DNA of 23,665 nt from Promethearchaeota archaeon (GCA_030605085.1 JAUWBH010000089.1:1-23665); one strand, 5' to 3'. Counted from the stretch's first letter, positions 8,308-16,071 are shown. Numbers and translations: made by a program. The notes: generated from the sequence alone by a model not told the origin.

Positions 8308-9198
8308 ATGATCTGGAAAACAAGAATAACTCATTTGACCGATATAAAATATCCAATCATTATGGGAGCATTTGGTGGTTGGGGTAAAGCTAAGTTTGCT
8401 TCTGCTTTTTCAAATTCGGGAGGTTTAGGAATAATAGCTGCTTTAAATTTTCCCAATAAAGAAGAATTTAAAAAAGATTTACAAAAAATGAAAGAATTGA
8501 CAGATAAACCATTTGGTGTCAATCTTTCCCTTCCTCATTCTGGATTTAACGATACGAAAAGAAGTACAAGAACTAAAGAAGACTATTTAGATTACATAGA
8601 AATTGCTCTCAACGAAGGAATAAAAATATTTACAACATCAGGATATAAAGCGCAATTTCTTGGAGATCGAATTCACGAAGCAGAGGGATTATGGTTTCAT
8701 AAATGTGTTTTATTAAGGCATGCTTTATCGGCAGAAAAAGCAGGGGCCGATGCTGTCACCATTGTAGGGCTTGAAGGCACTGGATTTAAGAATCCTCTTA
8801 CAAATACTACATTAGTTAATATTACAATGGCTAACAAATTACTTAAGATTCCGTTAATTGCGGCAGGAGGAATTGGTGATGCAAGAGGATTTCTAGGAGC
8901 TTTAGCTATGGGTGCTGACGCCGTATGTTTTGGTACAGCCTTAATGGTTGTTAAAGAATGCCCAGTAAATACTAAATCTAAAGAGAAATGGATTAATACC
9001 GATATATTCAGAGAAGATTTTTATAAAAAAATTTACCATTATAATGTAAAAAGCTTTTCTAACCCTTCTACAGCGATAGGACACCGAAAAAAAATTATTA
9101 CCTTGAGAGATTTTATTGAAGAAATTATGAATGGCGCGGAAAGCATTTTAAGATCATGGGGCTTTTCTGCTAATGAATTCAATACTATTTCCAGATAA
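8308..9198 (+). CDS. Nitronate monooxygenase-like FMN protein (NMO/2-nitropropane dioxygenase family)
   Basis: A 296-residue TIM-barrel flavoprotein. The start IKYPIIMGAFGG, the FGVNL strand, HKCVLLRHALSAEKAGADAV and the FMN phosphate loop GGIGDARG (187-194) followed by LGALAMGADAVCFGTALM are family hallmarks. Classic nitronate monooxygenases have an AGGHxG motif whose His is catalytic; here the matching stretch is LEGTGFKN (155-162), without His. The enzyme therefore probably binds FMN but oxidises something other than a nitronate; related flavoproteins include enoyl-ACP reductases and enzymes of unknown substrate. A paralog lies at 13759-14724 on the other strand. Confidence 0.85.
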   Translation: MIWKTRITHLTDIKYPIIMGAFGGWGKAKFASAFSNSGGLGIIAALNFPNKEEFKKDLQKMKELTDKPFGVNLSLPHSGFNDTKRSTRTKEDYLDYIEIALNEGIKIFTTSGYKAQFLGDRIHEAEGLWFHKCVLLRHALSAEKAGADAVTIVGLEGTGFKNPLTNTTLVNITMANKLLKIPLIAAGGIGDARGFLGALAMGADAVCFGTALMVVKECPVNTKSKEKWINTDIFREDFYKKIYHYNVKSFSNPSTAIGHRKKIITLRDFIEEIMNGAESILRSWGFSANEFNTISR

Positions 9199-9270
9199 GT
9201 AATTAATTTTTTATACAAAAGGAATAAAAATCTACATAATAAAAAATATTTTTAAAATGAAGGTTTAAGC

Positions 9271-9386
9271 ATGAGTAAAGATTCTAAAACTCTTAAAGAT
9301 AAGCTTGCTTTCGGTTTGAATGGAACCTTTTTTTAACACCGTAGAAGACGGTGTTAAACCGTTCTCCATGATCTTAAAATTCATAT
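9271..9386 (+). pseudogene. Possible small ORF interrupted at a T run
   Basis: ATG at 9271, preceded by AAGGT at a suitable distance, opens a 21-codon frame (MSKDSKTLKDKLAF...) that ends at a TAA formed inside the run of seven T at 9328-9334. If one T were missing, the frame would continue through NTVEDGVKPFSMILKFI to a stop near 9386. The two halves read like one peptide of about 38 residues, so this may be a gene with a homopolymer indel, a relic, or chance. No family is recognised. Confidence 0.25.
9332..9358. repeat. Perfect 10-bp inverted repeat
   Basis: TTTAACACCG, loop TAGAAGA, CGGTGTTAAA. A weaker outer pairing ATGGA (9320-9324) with TCCAT (9365-9369) extends the structure. It lies between the convergent flavoprotein and sulfatase genes, where a transcription-ending structure would be expected, but no T run follows on the plus strand. 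A second, AT-only inverted repeat lies at 9383-9403. Confidence 0.5.
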
Positions 9387-9414
9387 AATTTTAAAAATTA
9401 TATTCAAACAATAG

Positions 9415-10929
9415 TTAATTTTGTGGAATTTTTAATTTTTTGCCCCTTATCATGTTTTTTGATACTTTATCCCCCGTTTTTAACCGCCATTTCTTTAAGC
9501 GCGTTTTCATATTCGTAAGTAAATCTGTATATTCGTTATTATTAATCAAATTCTTTAGTTCAAAAGGATCTTCCTTCAAATCGTAAAGCTCATCCATATC
9601 TTCTTCGTTCCAAATGTATTTATATCTATCTGTAACGATCAAACGACCAACATGAATAATCCAATGTCCATGGGTTTCACACATTAAATCTTCGCGCCAC
9701 TGAACATCTTTTTGTGTACATAGAGGCAATAAACTTCGACCATCAATGTGATCATTAAAAGATGTTCCAGCAGCGTCAAGGAATGTAGGTGCTAAATCGA
9801 GATTACTGACAAGTTTATCGCATGTCTGACCAGCAGGAATTACATCTGGACAACTAATGGCCATAGGAATGCGTACCATTTCCTCTGGCATATAAGCGTC
9901 TTTGTCAAAACGACCACCATGACAACCAACAGCGTCACCATGATCGGTGGACCAAATAATAATCGTATTATCAACTAATCCTAATTCTTCCAATGTATTA
10001 AGAATCATACCACCTGCTTCGTCAATTAAAGTTTGTTGTGCGTAATTAAGAGCTAAAACCTTCTGCCATTCCGTCCAAAGTAATGGATTTGGATATAACA
10101 ACTTGCCATTTTTACTTATGGGATAAAAATGATTCGATTTATAGATTTCTGGCTTATCTTCTAAGTTGTCCCGAAAACTGGGAAGTTCAGGGAGGTCTTT
10201 AGGATTATATAAATCTAAATATTCTTGAGTTGCGAAATATGGATGATGAGGCCCCCAAAAATCCACGCGCAAATGAAATGGATGTGATTTTTTATTTTCT
10301 GCGATTTCTTTCAATTTGTCACATGCGAGAGTAGCTAAGAAAAAAGCTTCATGGGTCTCTTTAGGAGTAGTCATGATTCCTGTAGTTTCTTGAGATAATA
10401 CGGCAAAGTTAGGACTGTGAAGTTCACCTTCTTTTATATTAAGTACTCTAGCAAAACCAATTTCAGGATTTATAAAGCTTCTTTGTATTCTTACTTGAAA
10501 ATGTGGTAAATCTTTTTTTTTTAAATAATCCTTATATTCTGGCTTTGTATATGGATTTCCATAACCAAGACAACTAAAACCTTCGCATCCAAAATCGAGG
10601 GCAGTGCCTCTTCCTGCATGCCATTTACCATAGTAGTAGTTTTTATATCCTGCTTTCGCAAGCCTGGTAAAATAGAGTTCCATATCATATTTGTAATTTG
10701 TTTCATTCTTGATTTCACGATGATTATGAGGAAACAAACCAGTAAGCATAGTACGCCTTGCAGGACCACATAATGGGCATGCTGTATAGGCTCGAGGAAA
10801 TTTTATGCCATCAGTAGCAAGTCTTTCGAAATTTGGTCTATGAATTTTTGGACCTCCAACCATTTTACCGTGACCATAGAAAGCTTGGTGATCGTTCAAA
10901 ATATAAATAATATTAGGTTTTCGATTCAT
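9415..10929 (-). CDS. Sulfatase (arylsulfatase/choline-sulfatase superfamily)
   Basis: A 504-residue sulfatase hydrolysing sulfate esters. The signature C54-G-P-A-R58-R-T-M-L-T-G matches the CxPxRxxxLTG motif in which Cys is converted to formylglycine, the catalytic nucleophile. GKWHAG (101-106) is the second sulfatase signature and STDHGD later supplies calcium-site residues. The N-terminal metal site reads NDHQ rather than the DD of arylsulfatases, closer to choline-sulfatase-like members. No signal peptide is seen, so it appears cytosolic. The Cys nucleophile needs a maturase: FGE or an anaerobic radical SAM enzyme. The ATG start at 10929 has only a weak purine-rich site upstream. It shares the 9.4-13.5 kb block with an alkylsulfatase-like enzyme of unrelated fold. 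Confidence 0.92.
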   Translation of the reverse strand: MNRKPNIIYILNDHQAFYGHGKMVGGPKIHRPNFERLATDGIKFPRAYTACPLCGPARRTMLTGLFPHNHREIKNETNYKYDMELYFTRLAKAGYKNYYYGKWHAGRGTALDFGCEGFSCLGYGNPYTKPEYKDYLKKKDLPHFQVRIQRSFINPEIGFARVLNIKEGELHSPNFAVLSQETTGIMTTPKETHEAFFLATLACDKLKEIAENKKSHPFHLRVDFWGPHHPYFATQEYLDLYNPKDLPELPSFRDNLEDKPEIYKSNHFYPISKNGKLLYPNPLLWTEWQKVLALNYAQQTLIDEAGGMILNTLEELGLVDNTIIIWSTDHGDAVGCHGGRFDKDAYMPEEMVRIPMAISCPDVIPAGQTCDKLVSNLDLAPTFLDAAGTSFNDHIDGRSLLPLCTQKDVQWREDLMCETHGHWIIHVGRLIVTDRYKYIWNEEDMDELYDLKEDPFELKNLINNNEYTDLLTNMKTRLKKWRLKTGDKVSKNMIRGKKLKIPQN

Positions 10930-11365
10930 ATGTTTCTCTCTTTAAACTTCTTTATATTTTTTAATATCTATTTTGAAGTTCAATTAACATTAATCTTCTA
11001 ATGCTCTCTTAATTTCAATTATTTTAGCTCTGATTTGTGCCACCAATATTATCAATAATATTTGAAGAAATAATATCTAAGCTAATTTTAGGTATAAGTA
11101 ATCTAAAAAAGAATTATAATTTTTTCAAACTTTCTATTTTTTTCTCTAATTTTTAATTTATGTAAAAATTAATTTATTTCCAAACCAATTTTGAATTCAA
11201 AAAATAGGTTATTGTAAAAAAATTAAAAATTAATTTCTATTTTTTTACCAATAATTTTGGTTTATGTATTTAATTCGAAATAATTATTGTGCTAATAAGA
11301 ATGTTTTAAATAGACTTTAAATTAATTATATTCAGATACGGTCGAAAAAATAAAGAGTTCTAAAA
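10930..11365. other. AT-rich intergenic region with a possible gene relic
   Basis: No intact gene. On the minus strand between about 11115 and 10990 two overlapping frames read LIPKISLDIISSNIIDNIGG and, one frame over, IRAKIIEIKRALED before a stop at 10990-10992; together they look like the frameshifted tail of a protein, but this could be chance in AT-rich DNA. The region must also carry promoters for the sulfatase (minus) and the zinc-ribbon protein (plus); a TATA-like TTATATTC lies near 11327. Confidence 0.3.
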
Positions 11366-11764
11366 ATGTTTTGTAATAAATGTAGAAAGATTCTTCCAAG
11401 TAATGGATTTGTAATTACTCCCGATAAAAAAAATGTATGCTTAGAATGCGGAAAAAAACTTTATCCTGACGCCTTTGAAAGCCTTTCAATATACATTTTT
11501 GAAGATGGAATCCCAGGTATTATATTACCTCTCGGAATTCTAATTCCAACGGAAAAACTCAATCGCTTAACCTCAACGGTCTGCAATAATGTATTAGAGG
11601 ACTATTATCATCAAATTGCTGAAAAAACAAATTTTAGTAGAAAAAGAATTGAGATCCTGGTCGACAAAAAAATTAAAGCTTTTAGCCGTTTAGTTTCAGA
11701 GGAAACATCTTTGCGATTAATAGCTCAAGAGTTAGGTTTTGACCTAAAAAACAATCTTTATTGA
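11366..11764 (+). CDS. Small zinc-ribbon protein with RPA-type helical module
   Basis: A 132-residue protein. N-terminal zinc ribbon C3-x2-C6...C25-x2-C28. After a hydrophobic middle (about 43-66) the C-terminal half reads as the conserved helical unit that precedes OB folds in archaeal RPA-like single-strand-binding proteins: IAEKTNFSRKRIEILVDKKI, then LVSEETSLRLIAQELGF. In RPA the OB domain follows at once; here the protein stops (TGA at 11762) and no OB-coding frame continues. So it is either a stand-alone adaptor/nucleic-acid factor or a truncated relative. The resemblance is from memory of the family pattern, not from a search. It has its own transcription unit between the two minus-strand sulfatase-type genes. 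Confidence 0.7.
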   Translation: MFCNKCRKILPSNGFVITPDKKNVCLECGKKLYPDAFESLSIYIFEDGIPGIILPLGILIPTEKLNRLTSTVCNNVLEDYYHQIAEKTNFSRKRIEILVDKKIKAFSRLVSEETSLRLIAQELGFDLKNNLY

Positions 11765-12207
11765 AATTTTTAGAAATCCAATGTGAATAGGAAAATTATC
11801 GAGATTGATCGATATTTCGCATTAGTTTCTTTAATGCTTACATTTAAAGCAATAATTTTAAAAAAAAAAAAAAATGCAAAACTTTACAAATTAACATTAT
11901 CTCTACATTTTTCAAAGGAAACCAAACGAAGCTAAACATTGGATTTCAAGAAGATGAATTTCTCGAATTCTGATTAAGCCCTCTATTAAACTCAAAGAGT
12001 TTAATTCTCTCTTCCTTTTTAAAAATTTTGCAGAATTTGGGATTCCTTTTTTCTTTTTCCTAATTTTTAATCCAGAAAGAATTAGAGTTTGTTTTTTACT
12101 TAACGCTATATAAATAAAACTGCTATAATTGCTAATGTATAACTCAAAAACAGTTTGAACGCTCTATCCTCCAGAAATTTTCAATCACAAGATAACTACT
12201 AATGTAG
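11765..12207. other. Intergenic region with terminator-like hairpin and an unexplained open frame
   Basis: Contains an A run at about 11860-11874, a perfect hairpin at 11985-12005, and on the minus strand an 83-codon stop-free frame (12163 down to the stop at 11912-11914) reading TVFELYISNYSSFIYIALSK early on. That frame has a perfect GGAGG (12168-12172) just upstream but no ATG, GTG or TTG at the right place. I do not recognise the product and cannot call it a gene. Confidence 0.3.
11985..12005. terminator. Hairpin, candidate terminator
   Basis: ATTAAACTC, loop AAA, GAGTTTAAT: a perfect 9-bp stem followed on the plus strand by the pyrimidine-rich TCTCTCTTCCTTTTT. Placed downstream of both the plus-strand zinc-ribbon gene and the minus-strand MBL gene. 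Archaea do not depend on hairpins to stop transcription, so the role is uncertain. Confidence 0.4.
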
Positions 12208-13497
12208 TTATTTTTCTAACTCTTTTATTTTAATTTTAATCTGATTGGCACCATTAATATAACTATTTTTTGTTATAAAAGAGGGTTCTTCTTTTGCTTT
12301 TTGTTTTAAAATCCGAGATTTTAAAGTATAAGCTTCTATAAGAGTATCTTTATTCTTTAAATCATTTCCTTTAATTATAACATCAAGGATATGTAAGGCT
12401 ATTTGCAACTTTCCTTGTTCATAAAGTTTTTTACCATGCTTAAGATATTTTTCGGGAGAATTAATTTGCAAAAATTCTTTCGCAATATCATTTGATTTTG
12501 CTGGGTAAAGATCGGTTGGATTTCCTGTATTATACCAGCCATGATAAAGTCGATATGCCGCGTGTATTCCAAATCGATAGCAACCATAAGTGCCTCTTAA
12601 AAAATCGTGGTTTTTAAATTTCTTGGGATAAATCTCCAACATTTCGTGAAAAATTTGCTCGAACCATTTTCCCTCGTTTAATCTTTTCACGACCTCATCG
12701 TGGACAAAATGCATAGCTTCTGCTCTAATTGATAAAGCTTCTTTAACAACCTCTTTACCTTCATAAAGTTTTCCATGACCCGGAACAATAAAATCAGCCT
12801 CCTTTTCCGACATTTTTTCCATCGCAATAGCCCAATCATGAGGATACCGTTGGACTTTATTTGGATTTCCAATGTTAGGGAAATGAGGATTCATGACTAA
12901 ATCTCCCGTAAATAATACTTTCTTTTCAGAAGTATTAGTAAATAACCACAATGAATCATCTGTTTCGCCCATATCATGATAAACTTCAAAATTGATATTG
13001 CCTAATTTGAAAGAGTAAGATGCATCATTCCCGGTAAGGATTATTGTAGGATCTAGCGTCTCGTGTGCTGAGACAGGTTCTCTTTGTTGTTTTAGTCCTA
13101 TTGAAGCAAATTGTTGACTGTTTAACCATATATGGTATTTATCTAACCTTCTATATTTTTCAAATCGCCTTATACAATTTTCATGAGCTATGACTTCAGG
13201 CATATCCCACCCTCTTTCTTCAACTTCTTCGATAATTGAGGCGTATCCGAAGCAATGGTCAAAATGCCCATGCGAATAAATAATATATTTTACTGGTTTA
13301 TCCGAAAATTCTCGTAGCGCTCTAAAAATGCGTTTATGGTATTGCCTTGGAGCTAGATCAAAAACTACTAATCCTTCATCAGTCTTTACAGCACCAACAT
13401 TGCCAAAAGCACCAATTATAAGGCAACTACCATCGGCAAACTTTTTTGGAGGAAAGGTTCCGAAAAAGTCGTTCATATCTTTTTGTGTAATATCCAT
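12208..13497 (-). CDS. Metallo-beta-lactamase-fold alkylsulfatase-like hydrolase
   Basis: A 429-residue enzyme. The MBL zinc motif is H76-x-H78-x-D80-H81 (SHGHFDH), with GETDDSLWL, TGDLV and VPGHGK supplying later metal ligands. Beyond residue about 290, FLRGTYGCY...AAYRLYHGWYNTGNPTDLYP is the alkylsulfatase dimerisation domain seen in SdsA1/YjcS enzymes that cleave alkyl sulfates such as dodecyl sulfate. The C-terminal sterol-carrier-like domain of SdsA1 (about 650 residues) is missing and no signal peptide is present, so it is a short cytosolic version. The chemistry (zinc-activated water) differs from the formylglycine sulfatase 1.3 kb away. ATG start at 13497; TATA-like sequence lies about 20-45 nt upstream. 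Confidence 0.85.
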   Translation of the reverse strand: MDITQKDMNDFFGTFPPKKFADGSCLIIGAFGNVGAVKTDEGLVVFDLAPRQYHKRIFRALREFSDKPVKYIIYSHGHFDHCFGYASIIEEVEERGWDMPEVIAHENCIRRFEKYRRLDKYHIWLNSQQFASIGLKQQREPVSAHETLDPTIILTGNDASYSFKLGNINFEVYHDMGETDDSLWLFTNTSEKKVLFTGDLVMNPHFPNIGNPNKVQRYPHDWAIAMEKMSEKEADFIVPGHGKLYEGKEVVKEALSIRAEAMHFVHDEVVKRLNEGKWFEQIFHEMLEIYPKKFKNHDFLRGTYGCYRFGIHAAYRLYHGWYNTGNPTDLYPAKSNDIAKEFLQINSPEKYLKHGKKLYEQGKLQIALHILDVIIKGNDLKNKDTLIEAYTLKSRILKQKAKEEPSFITKNSYINGANQIKIKIKELEK

Positions 13498-13568
13498 TGT
13501 TTTTTTTCTCTTGATATAATAAATTGACTATTTATATCTAATAATCAACAAAAAATAATTCTTCCTAA

Positions 13569-13736
13569 TTTTTACCTAAACTTTTTTCAAAATTACTAGG
13601 AAAATATGTTAGAGAAGAAAAATTGTTAACAATGGAAGACGCTATTCGCAGAATGACTTCATTTCCAGCACAACATTTGGTATTGAGAGATAGAGGCTTA
13701 ATAAGAGAAGGAAATTGGTTGACATTGATATTTTAA
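13569..13736 (+). pseudogene. N-acyl-D-amino-acid deacylase (D-aminoacylase) C-terminal fragment
   Basis: Fifty-five codons between stops carry a clear C-terminal piece of a D-aminoacylase: LLGKYVREEKLLTMEDAIRR, MTSFPAQHL, LRDRGLIREGNW. In intact enzymes (about 500 residues, amidohydrolase fold, zinc-dependent removal of acyl groups from D-amino acids) this is followed by ADIVIFDP-like sequence; here the frame turns into LTLIF and stops, while the next frame reads VDIDILN, showing a frameshift right after the Trp. Everything upstream of LPKLFSK is missing. A relic left between the MBL gene and the second flavoprotein gene. It suggests a former D-amino-acid/peptide degradation gene at this spot. 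Confidence 0.75.
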
Positions 13737-13758
13737 ATTGTTAATTAAGAAAAAGAAA

Positions 13759-14724
13759 TTAGGAATTATAAATTTTTTTAACCATTTCTTCTGCTTGTTT
13801 CATTATTCTTTCAATTAGATCTTTTACTGTTGGAATATCTTGAACAAGCCCCACACCCTGACCACACGAGATGACTCCAGCGGTAAGTTCACCCTCCTCG
13901 TACATCATTTTTGATTTAGCTCCAGCCGCAGCATTGAATATCTCCATTTGCTCGCCTTTCGATTCTTCTATTTCGAGCACTCTTTGCGCTGCTTTGTTGT
14001 CCCATACTCGATGCGTTGCCCCTACTGATCTCATAATGATAGTTGTATCGTAGATCGTCGCATTTAGCAGGGCTTGTTTTAAATTTTCATGTATTGGACA
14101 TTCTTTGGTTGTTAAAAGTCGTGTCCTTATTAATCCTGCCTCTGCCCCTAACGATAAAACAGCTACTAGCCCTCTTCCATCAGTAATACCACCACCTCCA
14201 ACGACAGGGATATCTAAGGCATCGACGGTAGCTGGTGTTAGTACAATAGTTCCAATATCGAAGCGACCTGTGGCTCCTCCGTTTTCCCAACCGACAATTT
14301 CAACAATATCAGCTCCAAGTGAAGCTCCTTTTAATGCGTATCTTACACCTGCACATTTGTGAATCCAAATTATATCATTTTCTTTAAAAAGAGGGATGTA
14401 TTTTTCAGGTGCTTGATGACCACTTGTTTCAATAATTTTTACACCTTCTTCAATCATTATCTTTACTAAATCAATTTGTTTTATAGGTCTGAGCATTGGA
14501 AATAAATTTACATTCACAGCAAAAGGCTTATCTGTTAAATCCATGAGTTCTCGAAGAGCCTTTTTTAATGGTTCGGGCTTGCGATACATAACTGAGGCCA
14601 TGATTCCGAGCGCACCGGCATTTGAACAAGCAGCAGTAAACTCCGGATATGAGATATTCATCATATTACCACAAAAAATCGGATATTTGATACCCAACAT
14701 TTCAGTTATTTTTGTTTTAAACAT
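13759..14724 (-). CDS. Nitronate monooxygenase-like FMN protein, second paralog
   Basis: A 321-residue TIM-barrel flavoprotein related to the one at 8308 (shared IKYPI, SNAGALGI, LTDKPFAVNV, HKC and ALxxGAE blocks). The FMN phosphate loop is GGGGITDGRG (176-185). The catalytic GGHxG of true nitronate monooxygenases is replaced by ENGGATG (147-153), His to Ala, so nitronate oxidation is doubtful. An extra C-terminal helix-rich stretch (GAKSKMMYEEGELTAGVISC, then GQGVGLVQDIPTVKDLIERI) is typical of the family and absent in shape from the shorter paralog. ATG start at 14724; weak ribosome site. It is divergent from the ADP-ribosylglycohydrolase gene. Confidence 0.88.
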   Translation of the reverse strand: MFKTKITEMLGIKYPIFCGNMMNISYPEFTAACSNAGALGIMASVMYRKPEPLKKALRELMDLTDKPFAVNVNLFPMLRPIKQIDLVKIMIEEGVKIIETSGHQAPEKYIPLFKENDIIWIHKCAGVRYALKGASLGADIVEIVGWENGGATGRFDIGTIVLTPATVDALDIPVVGGGGITDGRGLVAVLSLGAEAGLIRTRLLTTKECPIHENLKQALLNATIYDTTIIMRSVGATHRVWDNKAAQRVLEIEESKGEQMEIFNAAAGAKSKMMYEEGELTAGVISCGQGVGLVQDIPTVKDLIERIMKQAEEMVKKIYNS

Positions 14725-14828
14725 TTTACCACATCTTTAGAATTTGATTTTAATAAAAATAGGTTTTATCTATTAATACTAATTATTTTATTAAATTATA
14801 AAATATTAACCGTTAAAAATTAAATCTT

Positions 14829-14836
14829 GATATAAG
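14829..14836 (+). promoter_or_regulatory. TATA box of the ADP-ribosylglycohydrolase gene
   Basis: GATATAAG centred 25 nt before the ATG at 14857, with no ribosome site in between, predicting a leaderless transcript. Confidence 0.5.
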
Positions 14837-14856
14837 ATGTAATATTTCTGAATAAC

Positions 14857-15987
14857 ATGAGAACATTAACATCCACAAAATATTATGACAAAGTTTTAGG
14901 ATCGTGGATAGGGAGAGTTGCGGGAGATTCTGTCGGAGCCCCTGTAGAATTTAAACCATATTCACTTATAAAAGAGAAATATGGAAATATTTCCTATTAT
15001 CCAGAACCAATTAACTTGAGTCAGGTCAATGACGACGAGATGTATGAAATTTGCGCTTTAATCGCACTAGAAAAACATGGAATAAATCTCACCGCTAAAG
15101 ATATTGCTCAAGAATGGGTCGATCTTCTTTATACACTTAATTTCACTGCTGAAAAAGTTGCGTTAAAAAACCTTAGAAAGGGAGTTTGGCCTCCAGAATC
15201 TGGAATTCATAACAATATTTATTATGACGCGATTGGTGCACAAATGAGAGCAGATATTTGGGGTCAGATTGCTCCCGGATGTCCAGAAATAACAAAATAT
15301 TATGCTGAATTGGATGGATGTATTTCACATGCGGGAATCGGGATTGAGGGAGAAGTTTTCGTTGCCATTTTGCTCTCTCAGGCTTTTTTTGAAAATAATA
15401 TTAAAAAAAATATTGATAAAGCTCTTAATTTTATCCCTCCCATGGAAGAAAGTCTATATACACAAATGGTTAAAAAATCAATTGAAATATATGAGCAAAA
15501 TTCAGATGATTTTAGAAAAGCTAGAGACAGACTAATAGATTATTGGGATGATATTCGGAGAAATAAGTTAAATAAATCCGGAATTAAAGGTTCTCTTTCT
15601 GAATCAATCCTTAATAGAAAAAGAAAGATGTATTTAAAAGGTGCCCATTCAGGAGTGCATGTTTTACCTAACATCGGTATTATAATATTGTCGCTTTTAT
15701 ATGGAGCTCAAGATAATGAAGATCCTTTAGGAAGAGCTATTTGTATAGCAGCTATGATGGGACTTGATACAGATTGTAATTGTGGTAATATTGGCGCTAT
15801 TCTTGGTGCTCAGTTAGATGCCGAGAAAATTCCTGCAAAATGGAAAGACCCTTTACAAAATACTTTTTCTACTTATGTTAAAAGTTACGAAAAATGGAAA
15901 ATTACGGAATTAGCTAGAAGAATTGCTGCGATTGGAGAAAAAGTAGTAAAAGAAAAATGTCAAGATGAGATCAAAATCATTGGTTAA
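14857..15987 (+). CDS. ADP-ribosylglycohydrolase family protein
   Basis: A 376-residue all-helical protein of the ARH/DraG family, which removes ADP-ribose from proteins or other acceptors using two magnesium ions. The N-terminal GSWIGRVAGDSVGAPVEF (15-32) opens the fold, D59-D60-E61 (VNDDEM) and D304/D306 (GLDTDCNCGN) supply metal ligands, and ISHAGIGIEGE (156-165) is the conserved H-x-G...GE block. The usual T-D-D-T-x-M of the first metal site is N-D-D-E-M here. The protein is longer than DraG (about 300), with an inserted region between residues about 200 and 260. No ADP-ribosyltransferase gene is near, so the substrate is unknown; other family members act on free nucleosides or glycosides. 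Confidence 0.88.
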   Translation: MRTLTSTKYYDKVLGSWIGRVAGDSVGAPVEFKPYSLIKEKYGNISYYPEPINLSQVNDDEMYEICALIALEKHGINLTAKDIAQEWVDLLYTLNFTAEKVALKNLRKGVWPPESGIHNNIYYDAIGAQMRADIWGQIAPGCPEITKYYAELDGCISHAGIGIEGEVFVAILLSQAFFENNIKKNIDKALNFIPPMEESLYTQMVKKSIEIYEQNSDDFRKARDRLIDYWDDIRRNKLNKSGIKGSLSESILNRKRKMYLKGAHSGVHVLPNIGIIILSLLYGAQDNEDPLGRAICIAAMMGLDTDCNCGNIGAILGAQLDAEKIPAKWKDPLQNTFSTYVKSYEKWKITELARRIAAIGEKVVKEKCQDEIKIIG

Positions 15988-16052
15988 TTCTAAATTTCCA
16001 TAATAAAACAATTTTTATAAAATGCGACTAAAAAAATGAAATAATTAAGTTT

Positions 16053-16070
16053 TTAATACCTTAGTATTAA
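16053..16070. terminator. Hairpin between convergent genes
   Basis: TTAATAC, loop CTTA, GTATTAA: a perfect 7-bp stem immediately after the stop codon of the minus-strand membrane protein gene and 66 nt past the plus-strand gene end. Position fits a shared terminator; the AT-rich stem is weak. Confidence 0.3.
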
Positions 16071-16071
16071 T

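Noticed and set aside
8126..8311. A 61-codon plus-strand frame between the RAM and flavoprotein genes
   Set aside because: Its first part overlaps the RAM-domain gene out of frame and the rest is low-complexity translation of AT-rich spacer; it also carries the TATA box of the next gene.
9383..9403. AT-only perfect inverted repeat as a regulatory site
   Set aside because: Composed only of A and T in AT-rich spacer; such palindromes are expected by chance, so it is noted only as part of the neighbouring finding.
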